Shown one piece after another: positions 37,592-46,275 of a stretch of DNA of 64,000 nucleotides. Numbering within the stretch: position 1 is the stretch's first letter; each line of letters opens with the position of its first letter. Both the position numbers and the translations under genes were made by a program. Source of the DNA: Azospirillum oleiclasticum. GTDB lineage: Bacteria; Pseudomonadota; Alphaproteobacteria; Azospirillales; Azospirillaceae. Below the pieces are notes generated by a model. The model made no database searches and was not told the DNA's origin. It worked only from the letters and a program-made list of their open reading frames with translations. The stretch is from positions 1 through 64,000 of the forward strand of contig NZ_JABFFR010000011.1 in NCBI RefSeq assembly GCF_013423485.1, in the 5' to 3' direction.

Positions 37592-39073
37592 ATGACACAG
37601 ACACACAGTGCCGGCGCGGACGCGGGTGCCGACGGCTACCCGCGCCTGGGCCTGTTCATCGCGGGCGCCTGGAGCGAAGGCACCGGCGGCCGTTCCGAAC
37701 CCGTGATCAACCCCGCCACCGGCGGCACGCTGGGCCTGCTGCCCCATGCCGGCACGGCCGATCTGGAGCGCGCCGCCACCGCCGCGGCGGCGGCCTTCGA
37801 GCGCTGGTCGCGGACCCCGGCGCTGGAGCGCAAGCGCGTCCTCAACCGCGCCGCCGCGCTGCTGCGCCAGCGCATCGACGCCGTCGCCCGCATCCTGACT
37901 CTGGAGCAGGGCAAGACGCTGGCCGAAAGCCGGGGCGAGCTTGCCGCCGCCGCCGACATCTTCGAATGGTACGGCGACGAGGCGGTGCGGCTCTATGGCC
38001 GGCTCGTTCCGTCGCGGCTGCCGAACACCGAGCACCGGGTGGTGCGGGAGCCGATCGGCCCGGTGGCGGCCTTCTGCCCCTGGAACTTCCCGGCGCTGAC
38101 CCCGGCGCGCAAGATCGCCGGTGCGCTGGCCGCCGGCTGCAGCATCGTCCTCAAGGCGGCGGAGGAGACGCCCGGCACCGCCATGGCGCTGGTCGAGGCC
38201 TGCCGCGACGCCGGACTGCCGGACGGGGTGCTCAATCTGGTGTTCGGCAACCCGGCCGAGGTGTCGGAGTTCCTGATCCCGCACCCGGCCATCGCCAAGG
38301 TCAGCTTCACCGGATCCATCCCGGTCGGCCGGCGGCTCGCGGCGATGGCGGCCGACGGGGTCAAGCCCTGCACGCTGGAGCTGGGCGGCCACGCGCCGGT
38401 GGTCGTCTACGACGACTGCGACCTCGACGAGGTGGTGCCGATGCTCGCCGGTGCGAAGTACCGCAACGCCGGGCAGGTCTGCATCGCGCCGTCCCGCTTC
38501 TTCGTGCATGGCGCCGTCTACGAGCGCTTCATCGACCGCTTCGCCGCGCACGCCGCGGCGATCGCCGTCGGCGACGGGCTCGACCCGGCCACCGGGATGG
38601 GGCCGATGGCCAACGCGCGCCGGGTGGCGGCGATGGAGCGGCTGGTCGGCGACGCGCAGGAGCGTGGGCACGCGGTCGTCACCGGCGGAGGCCGCGCCGG
38701 CAACCGCGGCTTCTTCTGGCAGCCGACCGTGGTCCGCGCCAGCGACGACGACAGCCTGCTGATGACGGAGGAGCCGTTCGGTCCGGTGGCGCCGATCGCC
38801 CGCTTCGACGACGACGCCGACCTCGTCCGCCGCGCCAACCGGCTGCCCTTCGGTCTCGCCGCCTACGCCTTCACCGGGTCGCGCTCCCGCGCCCGCTGGA
38901 TCGGGCAGGCGCTGAAGGCCGGGATGGTCGGCGTGAACTCGCTGGCGGTCAGCCTCGCGGAGACGCCGTTCGGCGGCGTGAAGCAGAGCGGCTACGGGTC
39001 CGAAGGCGGTACGGAAGGGCTCGACAGCTACCTCGTCACCAAGCTCATCACCGAAACCGTGCCCGGACCATGA
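37592..39073 (+). CDS. NAD(P)-dependent aldehyde dehydrogenase
   Basis: 493 aa, succinate-semialdehyde-dehydrogenase-like. It shows FCPWNFPAL (cofactor/active-site Asn), FTGSIPVGRRLA, ELGGHAPVVVYDDCDLD (catalytic Glu), NAGQVCIAPSRFF with catalytic C297, and EEPFGPVAPI. It oxidises an aldehyde intermediate to the acid. Stop overlaps the TRAP permease start. Confidence 0.93.
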   Translation: MTQTHSAGADAGADGYPRLGLFIAGAWSEGTGGRSEPVINPATGGTLGLLPHAGTADLERAATAAAAAFERWSRTPALERKRVLNRAAALLRQRIDAVARILTLEQGKTLAESRGELAAAADIFEWYGDEAVRLYGRLVPSRLPNTEHRVVREPIGPVAAFCPWNFPALTPARKIAGALAAGCSIVLKAAEETPGTAMALVEACRDAGLPDGVLNLVFGNPAEVSEFLIPHPAIAKVSFTGSIPVGRRLAAMAADGVKPCTLELGGHAPVVVYDDCDLDEVVPMLAGAKYRNAGQVCIAPSRFFVHGAVYERFIDRFAAHAAAIAVGDGLDPATGMGPMANARRVAAMERLVGDAQERGHAVVTGGGRAGNRGFFWQPTVVRASDDDSLLMTEEPFGPVAPIARFDDDADLVRRANRLPFGLAAYAFTGSRSRARWIGQALKAGMVGVNSLAVSLAETPFGGVKQSGYGSEGGTEGLDSYLVTKLITETVPGP

Positions 39074-41001
39074 CCATGACGCCCCCCATCACCACCATGC
39101 CCGGCGAGCTGATCGAATCCCCGGCACCCGCCGGCCGTCTGGAATGGCTGCTGAACGCGGTGCGCTGGCCGCTGGAGCTGGGCGTGACGCTGGCGGCGAT
39201 CCTGTTCGCCGGGGTCGGTCTCTACGACGAGGTCTACACGCGCAGCGGCCTCGTGCTCGCCGCCGGCATCATCATCTTGCTTTCCAAGCCGCTCGCCCGC
39301 GGCCGCAGTGGTGCCGCGGCGCTGCTGCTCGTCGCCGTGGATCTGGCGATCGGCGCCGGGCTGCTCTACGCCTCCTGGCGCTTCGTCGCCATCCAGGACC
39401 TGCTGTTCACCGGTCTCTTCCAACTGGACGACCAGGCGGTGACGGCCGCCTGGATCGGCGTCGCGGCGGTGCTGGAGCTGACCCGCCGTCTGTTCGGACC
39501 GGCCTTCGCCATACTGGCGGCGGCGCTCATCGGCTACGCGCTCTACGGCGACCGGCTGCCAGGCGCCCTGCAGACGCTGAACTACTACCCGGAAGAGGTC
39601 GCGCGGGTGGTGTGGTTCAGCTTCGACGGTGTCTACGGCCAGATGCTGTCGATCGTGGTCGCCTCGATCCTGATCTACATCGTCTTCGGCACGGTGCTGG
39701 AGGCGAGCGGGGCCGGTCAGACGCTGATCCGCGTCGCCTTCGCCCTCAGCGGCGGCTCGCGCGGCGGCCCGGCCTACGCGGCGGTGATCAGCAGCGCCCT
39801 GTTCGGGACCATCAGCGGCAGCGTCACCGCGAACGTCGTCGCCACCGGCGTGATGACCATCCCGCTCGCCAAGAAGCGGGGCTTCCCGGCGCGCTTCGCC
39901 GGCGCCGTCGAGGCCGCGGCCTCCTCCGCCGGCCAGTTCACACCGCCCGTCATGGGGGCGGTTGCCTTCATCATGGCCGACCTGACCGGGGTGCCATACC
40001 TGACGGTCTGCCTGATGGCGACGCTGCCGGCGCTGCTCTATTTCGCCGGACTGATCGCCGCCATCGCGGTGGAGGCCGACCGGCTCGGGCTGAAGGCCGA
40101 TCCGGGCGACGTGCGTGTCCGCGACCTGCGCTGGTCCGACCTGCCCGGCGTGCTGGTGTTCCTGATACCGCTGGTGCTGATCGTCGGGGTGATCCTGGCC
40201 GGGCGGTCGCAAGCGCAGTCCGGGCTGATCGCCGTCCTGGTGACGCTGGTGCTGTCGGCGGTGCTCCTGCCGGGCGTGCGGCGGCAGCCGCGGCTCCTGC
40301 TCGACGGGCTGCGCCGGGGCGGCGAGGCGGCGGCCCAGATCGTCATGGCCGTCGCCGCCGTGGGTATCATCGTCGGCATCCTCACCCTGACCGGCCTCGG
40401 CACCAGCTTCGCCGGCCTGCTGGGGGGGCTGGGCAGCGACAGCCTGATCCTCGGCCTGATCGCGGCCATGGTCGGCTGCCTGATCCTGGGCATGGGCATG
40501 CCGACGGTCCCCGCCTATCTGGTGATCATCCTGGTGCTGGGACCCGGCCTGTCGCGGCTGGGGGTGGAGACGCCGATCATCCACCTGTTCGTCATCTATT
40601 TCGCCGTGCTCTCCAGCCTGACGCCGCCGGTGGCGCTGGCCGCCTTCGCCGCGGCGCCCATCGCCGGGGCCAACCCGATCGCGGTCGGCGTCACCTCGGT
40701 GCGGATCGCGCTGGGCGGCTTCCTGATCCCCTTCGCCTTCGTCTTCCATCCCTCGCTGACGCTGACCGGCGACATTTCCCTGCTCGACCTCGCCTGGGCG
40801 GTCGGCGGCGTGGTGCTGGCGATGTGGCTGCTGACGACCGCGGTCGCCGGCCATTCCACGGCACGCATTGCCTGGTGGTCGCGGCTGCTCCGCCCGGTGC
40901 TGGCGGTGGCGGTCATCCAGACCGACCCCTTGTGGGCCATCGCCGCCTTCGTCGGCAGCGGCGCCCTGATCTATGCCGAGGACTGGAAACGCATGGCCTG
41001 A
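39070..41001 (+). CDS. TRAP transporter, fused 4TM/12TM permease (TAXI type)
   Basis: 643-aa integral membrane protein joining the small and large TRAP subunits. Residues ~25-160 hold the four-helix DctQ-like part. The remainder is the DctM-like carrier with GGSRGGPAYAAVISSALFGTISGSVTANVVATG and GMGMPTVPAYLVIILVLGPGL. Takes up an organic acid using the ion gradient with the receptor encoded next. ATG 39070 overlaps the dehydrogenase stop; a second ATG is two codons on. Confidence 0.94.
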   Translation: MTMTPPITTMPGELIESPAPAGRLEWLLNAVRWPLELGVTLAAILFAGVGLYDEVYTRSGLVLAAGIIILLSKPLARGRSGAAALLLVAVDLAIGAGLLYASWRFVAIQDLLFTGLFQLDDQAVTAAWIGVAAVLELTRRLFGPAFAILAAALIGYALYGDRLPGALQTLNYYPEEVARVVWFSFDGVYGQMLSIVVASILIYIVFGTVLEASGAGQTLIRVAFALSGGSRGGPAYAAVISSALFGTISGSVTANVVATGVMTIPLAKKRGFPARFAGAVEAAASSAGQFTPPVMGAVAFIMADLTGVPYLTVCLMATLPALLYFAGLIAAIAVEADRLGLKADPGDVRVRDLRWSDLPGVLVFLIPLVLIVGVILAGRSQAQSGLIAVLVTLVLSAVLLPGVRRQPRLLLDGLRRGGEAAAQIVMAVAAVGIIVGILTLTGLGTSFAGLLGGLGSDSLILGLIAAMVGCLILGMGMPTVPAYLVIILVLGPGLSRLGVETPIIHLFVIYFAVLSSLTPPVALAAFAAAPIAGANPIAVGVTSVRIALGGFLIPFAFVFHPSLTLTGDISLLDLAWAVGGVVLAMWLLTTAVAGHSTARIAWWSRLLRPVLAVAVIQTDPLWAIAAFVGSGALIYAEDWKRMA

Positions 41002-41057
41002 CGATCGCCGACCCGCCACCACGCCAAGCAACCAGAACAACACTGAGGAGACGCCCC

Positions 41058-42098
41058 ATGACCATCACCGCGCGGTTCGCCCGCCGCGTTGCCGCGACCG
41101 CCGCCGGCCTCGCCCTGGCGCTCGGCGTCACCGCCGTCACCCCCGCCGCCGCCAAGGACATGCTGCGCATGTCCACACTGGGCTTCGGCAGCTCGCCCTA
41201 TGTGGTGTTGAGCACCTTCGCCAACATCATCAATGAGAAGATGTCCGACCGGGTGCGGATCGAGATCAATGCCACCGGGGCGGCGACCGAGCACATGGTC
41301 GATGCGGCGCGCGGCCGGGTCGCCCTCTTCACAATGTCGCCGACCATGTACGCGGCGATGAAGGAGGGCGTGCAGATGTTCGCCGGCGTGCCCAAGGCGC
41401 CGGAGATGGCCGGCCAACTCGGGGTGATCTTCAACTTCCCGGCCGGCGTCTATCACATCGTCACCTACGCCGACAGCGGCATCAAGAGCCTGGACGACCT
41501 GAAGGGCAAGACCGTCTTTCTCGGCCCGCCGGGCGGGGCCACGACCCAGGCCATGATGGATCTGGTGGAAGGCGCCACCGGGCTGGTGCCGAAGAAGGAC
41601 TTCAACGTCGTCAACCTCGGCTGGAACGCCGCGCACCAGGCCTTCCAGGACCGCCAGATCGACGCCGCCGTCTTCCTCGCCAACCTGCCGTCGGCCGCGG
41701 TCCAGCAGATCGCCGCCACCAGCGAGATCCGGCTCCTCGGGATCGAGCCGCGCCACATGGCCCGCGACAGCGAGAAGTTGAAGGCCGCCATCGCGCGCCC
41801 GGGCAGCGTCATCATCGACATCCCCGCCGGCACCTATGGCAAGGGGCAGGTGAACACCGGACGGGTGATGGCCGCCGGGGTCGTCGTCGGGCTCGCCACC
41901 CGCCTCAACATGGACGAACAGCTCGTCCACGACATGACCAAGCTGTGGTGGGAAAACCTTGGCGAGGCGCAGAAGGTGGCGCCGTGGATGCAGTCCGTGA
42001 CCCTCCAGGGCGCGACCGACCAGCTGAACGCGCCGCTGCACCCCGGCGCCGCCCGGTATTACCGCGAGCGCGGGCTGGCCGTACCGGCCGGCAAATAG
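41058..42098 (+). CDS. TAXI-family TRAP solute-binding protein
   Basis: 346 aa with a clear signal peptide (ARRVAATAAGLALALGVTAVTPAAA). The mature part begins KDMLRMSTLGFGSSPYVVLSTFANIINEK and has INATGAATEHMVDAARGRV and LKGKTVFLGPPGGATTQAM, the TAXI fold. Periplasmic receptor for the fused permease 56 nt upstream. Ligand unknown; pathway context suggests an aromatic or carboxylic acid. Confidence 0.92.
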   Translation: MTITARFARRVAATAAGLALALGVTAVTPAAAKDMLRMSTLGFGSSPYVVLSTFANIINEKMSDRVRIEINATGAATEHMVDAARGRVALFTMSPTMYAAMKEGVQMFAGVPKAPEMAGQLGVIFNFPAGVYHIVTYADSGIKSLDDLKGKTVFLGPPGGATTQAMMDLVEGATGLVPKKDFNVVNLGWNAAHQAFQDRQIDAAVFLANLPSAAVQQIAATSEIRLLGIEPRHMARDSEKLKAAIARPGSVIIDIPAGTYGKGQVNTGRVMAAGVVVGLATRLNMDEQLVHDMTKLWWENLGEAQKVAPWMQSVTLQGATDQLNAPLHPGAARYYRERGLAVPAGK

Positions 42099-42141
42099 CA
42101 CCGCGACCAGCCCTCCTTCGTCCCGACGATCCAGGCCCGCC

Positions 42142-43374
42142 ATGCACGCGACCCGTGACCCGGCCCTTCTCACCGTCTTCCACCGGGCCGACGACCCGTG
42201 GAGCCTGCTGCTGCTCCAGGCGCTGCCACGGCTGTCGGAGATCCATTCCGTCGCCTTCCGCTTCGTGACCGTCCCGTTGGCGGGGCCGGACCATGTGCCG
42301 CGCCCGGCCATGCTGATGGCGAACGGCCTGCGCGACGCGGTGGATCTCGCCCGCCACCATCCGCTCGTCTTCCCGCGGCGGCCGGTGGCGCCCGACGCCG
42401 GCAGCGTGGCGCTCGCCACCCGGATGCTGCTCGCCCAGCCCGACCCGCGCAGCTATCTGGACTGCGCCCTGGCGCTCGGGCAGGCGCTGTTTGCGGGTGA
42501 CGCCGCCGCGGTCGCCGACCTCTGCAAGAGCCGTGCCCTGCCGACGCCGGAGGAGGCCGACGCGATGCTGGCCGAGGCCGGGCGGGCGCAGCGGCGCCTC
42601 GGCCATTACCACTCGGGGATGATCCTGTTCGAGGGTGGCTGGTACTGGGGGATCGACCGGCTGTACCACCTGGAACAGGCGCTCATCGCGCTCGGGCACC
42701 GGCGGCCGACCGGCGTGCCCGGCTGCCTTCCGCTGCGTGACGATCCCGAGCTGCCGGATGTGGGCGGGCCCGAGCGGGACGCGGACGGCACCGCTGTGCT
42801 GCGCTACTACTGCTCCTTCCGCAGCCCCTACGCCTACATCGCCGCCGACCGCGCCTTCGCGCTCGCCCGCCGCTACCGGGTGCGCGTCGATCCGCGGCTG
42901 ATCATCCCCATGAAGATGGCCGGCTTCGCCATCCCGGCGGAGAAGGCGGGGTATTTCCGCTTCGACTGCGCGCGGGAGGGGCTGCGGCACGGTGTGCGCT
43001 TCGGCCGCTTCACCGATCCCTTCGGCGACGGGCTGCGCCGGGCCATGGCGATCGTCCCCCACGCGATGCGTACGGGCAAGGGGGAGGCGTACATCCTGTC
43101 GGTGATGCGCGGCGTGTGGGCCGACGGGCTCGACACCGCGCGCGACGACGACCTCGCGCGGATGTGCGGACGGGCCGGGCTCGATCCTGCCGCCGCCATG
43201 CGGCACGCCGATCCGTCCGCCGATCTCGGCTGGGCCGACCGCCACCGGGAGGAGCTGGCGCAGCACCAGCAGTACGCGGCGCCCGTCTTCGTGATCGGCG
43301 ACTACATGACCTGGGGGCAGGACCGCCTGCCCATCCTCGAACGGGTGCTGGACCATGCCGTCGGCCGGCGCTGA
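42142..43374 (+). CDS. Tandem DsbA-fold / HCCA-isomerase-like protein
   Basis: 410 aa. The C-terminal half starts YYCSFRSPYAYIAADRAFALA, the Ser-type motif of 2-hydroxychromene-2-carboxylate isomerases (kappa-class GST-like, no CxxC), and ends PVFVIGDYMTWGQDRLPILE. The N-terminal half (VFHRADDPWSLLLLQALPRL; GGWYWGIDRLYHLEQALI) looks like a second, more diverged copy of the same fold. Such enzymes isomerise glutathione-bound aromatic ring products. A double-domain form is unusual. It overlaps the next gene by 20 nt. Confidence 0.78.
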   Translation: MHATRDPALLTVFHRADDPWSLLLLQALPRLSEIHSVAFRFVTVPLAGPDHVPRPAMLMANGLRDAVDLARHHPLVFPRRPVAPDAGSVALATRMLLAQPDPRSYLDCALALGQALFAGDAAAVADLCKSRALPTPEEADAMLAEAGRAQRRLGHYHSGMILFEGGWYWGIDRLYHLEQALIALGHRRPTGVPGCLPLRDDPELPDVGGPERDADGTAVLRYYCSFRSPYAYIAADRAFALARRYRVRVDPRLIIPMKMAGFAIPAEKAGYFRFDCAREGLRHGVRFGRFTDPFGDGLRRAMAIVPHAMRTGKGEAYILSVMRGVWADGLDTARDDDLARMCGRAGLDPAAAMRHADPSADLGWADRHREELAQHQQYAAPVFVIGDYMTWGQDRLPILERVLDHAVGRR

Positions 43375-44221
43375 AGCCACGCCCCGGCCGCTGCCGCCGG
43401 AAATTCCCGACGACGGGCTGGCGCCGCCGGCCATCGCCGCCGTCTACGACGACATCCGGGCCACCACGGGCAATCCCATCGTCAACCTCGTCTTCCGCCG
43501 GCTGGCGGCGGAGGACGTACTTCTCGACCGGGTGTGGTCCGCCCTGCGGCCCCATTACGCGGACGGGACGCTGGACGCCTTGGCCGGCGGGTTGCTGGAC
43601 CGGCTGGACGCCGCCCTCCCGGCGGCGCCGGCCGGCCTCGTCCATCCCCTCGGGGGCGTGGACGAGGCCGGGTGGCCGGCGGTGCGGGCGCTGGTCCGCG
43701 GCTATCTCGTCAACAACGCGCGCAACCTGATCGCAACCCGGCTGGTCCTCGTCGACGACCTCCGGAGCGGCGGCGCCGCCGCCACCGCGCCGCTGGACCG
43801 CTGGCTGCCGCCGGTGGCGGTGGTGGTGGCGATGCCCCCGTTCCCCGACCCCGGGTCGCCGCTGCACCGGCGGATCGCCACCCTCAACCGGCTGGGGGAT
43901 GCGCCCGAGCCGGTGGAGACGGCCAGCCTGTGGCGGCATCTCGCCCACTGGCCGGCGCTGCTCGACGCGATCGCCGTGCACCCGCCGCTGCTCGACGCCG
44001 CCCCGGCCCTCGCCGGGCTGCGCGACCGGGCGCTCGGCTGGGCCGGCGACGCGGCCGCCGGGCTGCCACGCCCGGCCGCCACCCCGGCGGAACGCGCCCG
44101 GCTCCGCACGCTCGTCGGCCCGCTGGCCGAGATCACCATCCCCAAAATGCTGCCGATCGGCCTGCTGCTCGATCGCGCGCCGCCGCCACCCCGATCCGAC
44201 CGCGAAGGACCGCAATCATGA
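43355..44221 (+). CDS. DehI-like (group I 2-haloacid dehalogenase fold) protein
   Basis: 288 aa. VYDDIRATTGNPIVNLVFRRLA near residue 30 and the second-repeat counterpart ATPAERARLRTLVGPLAEITIPKMLPIGLL suggest the internally duplicated DehI fold, which hydrolyses D- and L-2-haloacids. A Pro-rich unstructured start precedes it. Whether the catalytic Asp is conserved cannot be settled by eye, so it could be a non-dehalogenase member. Overlaps both neighbours, so co-translated. Confidence 0.7.
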   Translation: MPSAGAEATPRPLPPEIPDDGLAPPAIAAVYDDIRATTGNPIVNLVFRRLAAEDVLLDRVWSALRPHYADGTLDALAGGLLDRLDAALPAAPAGLVHPLGGVDEAGWPAVRALVRGYLVNNARNLIATRLVLVDDLRSGGAAATAPLDRWLPPVAVVVAMPPFPDPGSPLHRRIATLNRLGDAPEPVETASLWRHLAHWPALLDAIAVHPPLLDAAPALAGLRDRALGWAGDAAAGLPRPAATPAERARLRTLVGPLAEITIPKMLPIGLLLDRAPPPPRSDREGPQS

Positions 44222-44541
44222 TCACCGTCATCTCCCGCTTCCCCCTGCCCGCCGGCCTCGACGTCGACACGCTGACCGCGAGGTTCGTCGACAGCGTGCC
44301 CCGCTACCAGGCGGTGCCGGGGCTGGAGCGCAAATACTACTACCGCACGGAGGACAACCACGGTGGCGGCGTCTACCTGTTCCGCGACCGTGCCAGCGCC
44401 GAGGCCTTCTTCACGGACGACTTCGTCAAGGACCTGGAGACCCGTTACGGCCAGCCGGTCACCGTGACCTGGCTGCCGACGCTGGTGACGCTCGACACCG
44501 CCGACGGCACCGTGCGGCGGGTGAGTTCCGCGGAGATGTGA
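44218..44541 (+). CDS. YdhR-like antibiotic-biosynthesis-monooxygenase-fold protein
   Basis: 107 aa. MITVISRFPLPAGLDVDTL, a central PGLERKYYYRTEDNHGGGVYLFRDRASAEAFF and a C-terminal TVTWLPTLVTLD match the dimeric alpha/beta-barrel of YdhR-type proteins, cofactor-free oxygenases or isomerases. Last gene of the sulfatase-to-YdhR operon, ATGA overlap with the DehI-like gene. Confidence 0.8.
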   Translation: MITVISRFPLPAGLDVDTLTARFVDSVPRYQAVPGLERKYYYRTEDNHGGGVYLFRDRASAEAFFTDDFVKDLETRYGQPVTVTWLPTLVTLDTADGTVRRVSSAEM

Positions 44542-44576
44542 CTCACGAGGGTGGGACCATCGGCCGGGCCGCCGCG

Positions 44577-45512
44577 TCAGGGCTTGGCAAGCCCGGCGAG
44601 GGTCATGCTTTCCCGCGTGCGCTGCTGCAACAGCTCGACCGCCATGTCGCGCACGCGGGCAAGGGCGGCCCCGCCCGCGGCACCGGCCCGCTCCGCCCAG
44701 GCCCAGACCCGCTGAACCTCGGGATCAACGAGCCGGGCGAAGGAGATGTCGTCACGTTCGAGCGCCGCGGCGAAGGCGATGGGCGCCAGGATCGCGAAGC
44801 CGTCGCGCCGCAGCACGCCGTGAAGGATCTCGCCGACCACGTCCAGCTCGTAGCGGATGGTGAGGTCGACCCCCTGCACCAGAGCCGCCTGGAGGATGAT
44901 CTGATGAAGAGCGTTCTGCCGCGACGGCAGGATCAGCGGGTAGTCGGCCAGGCGGGCGACCGGCACCTCGGTTCCCGGCGGGAAGGCGTCGCGCGGGCCG
45001 ACGAGGCACAGCGGTTCCACCGTGATCGGCCGGGCGATGATCCGCGGGTGGTGCTGGTTGCCGAACAGGATGGCCGCGTCCAGCCGCCCCTCGGCCAGCC
45101 ATTCGGCCAGGAAGACGCTCATGCCCTCGGCCAGCCTCAGGGAGATCCGTGGCGCGCGCTCGCCGATCCGGGACATCAGCACGTGGGAGAGGATCGGGCT
45201 GACCGTCATCGGCAGGCCGAGGGTGATCGCCCCCGCCGTCTCTTCCGGCCGCAGCCCGTCGCGCAGGCGGGCCATGGCCGCCAGCACGTCCTGCGCGCGG
45301 GCAAGCACGAGCTGGCCGTCCGCCGTCAGTTCCGCACCGCGGCCGGTCCGGCGCAGCAACTGACAGTTGAGGGCTTCCTCCAGCCGTCGGACCTGATTGC
45401 TGAGCGCGGGCTGCGCCACATTCAGCACCTGGGCGGCGCGGGTGAAGCTGCGCGCCTCGGCGACCGCGATGAAGTACCGCAATTGGCGGATGTCGATCGA
45501 ATCCGTGAGCAT
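44577..45512 (-). CDS. LysR-family transcriptional regulator
   Basis: 311 aa. N-terminal winged helix DIRQLRYFIAVAEARSFTRAAQVLNVAQPALSNQVRRLE, then an effector domain of two Rossmann-like halves (AGAITLGLPMTV; EILHGVLRRDGFAILAP). Start ATG 45512; upstream in-frame codons (to 45566) are not supported. Convergent with the YdhR-like gene and divergent from 45601, so it probably controls the pathway genes beside it. Confidence 0.93.
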   Translation of the reverse strand: MLTDSIDIRQLRYFIAVAEARSFTRAAQVLNVAQPALSNQVRRLEEALNCQLLRRTGRGAELTADGQLVLARAQDVLAAMARLRDGLRPEETAGAITLGLPMTVSPILSHVLMSRIGERAPRISLRLAEGMSVFLAEWLAEGRLDAAILFGNQHHPRIIARPITVEPLCLVGPRDAFPPGTEVPVARLADYPLILPSRQNALHQIILQAALVQGVDLTIRYELDVVGEILHGVLRRDGFAILAPIAFAAALERDDISFARLVDPEVQRVWAWAERAGAAGGAALARVRDMAVELLQQRTRESMTLAGLAKP

Positions 45513-45600
45513 GGTTGAACCCGCTGCATCGCCCGGTCGTCGGCGCCCGCCGTCCCCATCCATCATCCCCGGCCGGCACCGGCCCCTGGAGTAGCACGCT

Positions 45601-46275
45601 ATGAGCTTGAGTTTCGACGTATTTTGGTCCTTCCGCAGCCCTTACAGCTATCTGGTCACCAAGCGGCTGGTGCGGCTGGTGGAGGAGTGGGACGTGACCG
45701 CGGTGATCCGGCCGGTCCGCCCCCTGGCGGTGCGCACGCCGGACCATTTCGTCCGGATGGACCCGCTCTGGCGCCCCTACCTGTTCCTCGACACCAAGCG
45801 CACCGCCGACTATCTGGGGCTTCCCTTCGCCCGTCCGCGGCCCGACCCGATCATCCAGGATCCGCAGACCAACGTCATCGCGGCGGAGCAGCCCTACATC
45901 CAGAACCTGACCCATCTCGGCATCGCCGCCTGCCGGATGGGCCGGGGTCTGGCCTACATCGACCATGTCGGCAGCATGCTGTGGGACGGCACCGTCGTCG
46001 GCTGGGACCAGGGGGACCATCTCGCCCGCGCGGCGGCGGCGGCCGGTCTCGACCATGACCGCCTGCAGGCCATGGTGGACGACGACCGCGACGGCTGCGA
46101 GGCCGAGCTGCAGGCCAACGAGGCGGCCCTGCGCGCCGCCGGGCACTGGGGCGTCCCGACCTTCGTGTTCGAGGGCGAGCCGTTCTTCGGCCAGGACCAT
46201 CTGGATGTCCTGCTCTGGCGCCTGCGCCGGCACGGGACGGCGCGGCGCTCGTCGGGGGAGGCGGTCGATGGCTGA
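45601..46275 (+). CDS. 2-hydroxychromene-2-carboxylate isomerase / DsbA-family protein
   Basis: 224 aa beginning MSLSFDVFWSFRSPYSYLVTKRL, the Ser-active HCCA-isomerase motif, with a helical insertion and GVPTFVFEGEPFFGQDHLDVL near the end (cis-Pro loop and substrate region). Related to the second half of the protein at 42142. It overlaps the CoA-transferase gene by 8 nt, indicating a joint step in catabolism. Confidence 0.85.
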   Translation: MSLSFDVFWSFRSPYSYLVTKRLVRLVEEWDVTAVIRPVRPLAVRTPDHFVRMDPLWRPYLFLDTKRTADYLGLPFARPRPDPIIQDPQTNVIAAEQPYIQNLTHLGIAACRMGRGLAYIDHVGSMLWDGTVVGWDQGDHLARAAAAAGLDHDRLQAMVDDDRDGCEAELQANEAALRAAGHWGVPTFVFEGEPFFGQDHLDVLLWRLRRHGTARRSSGEAVDG

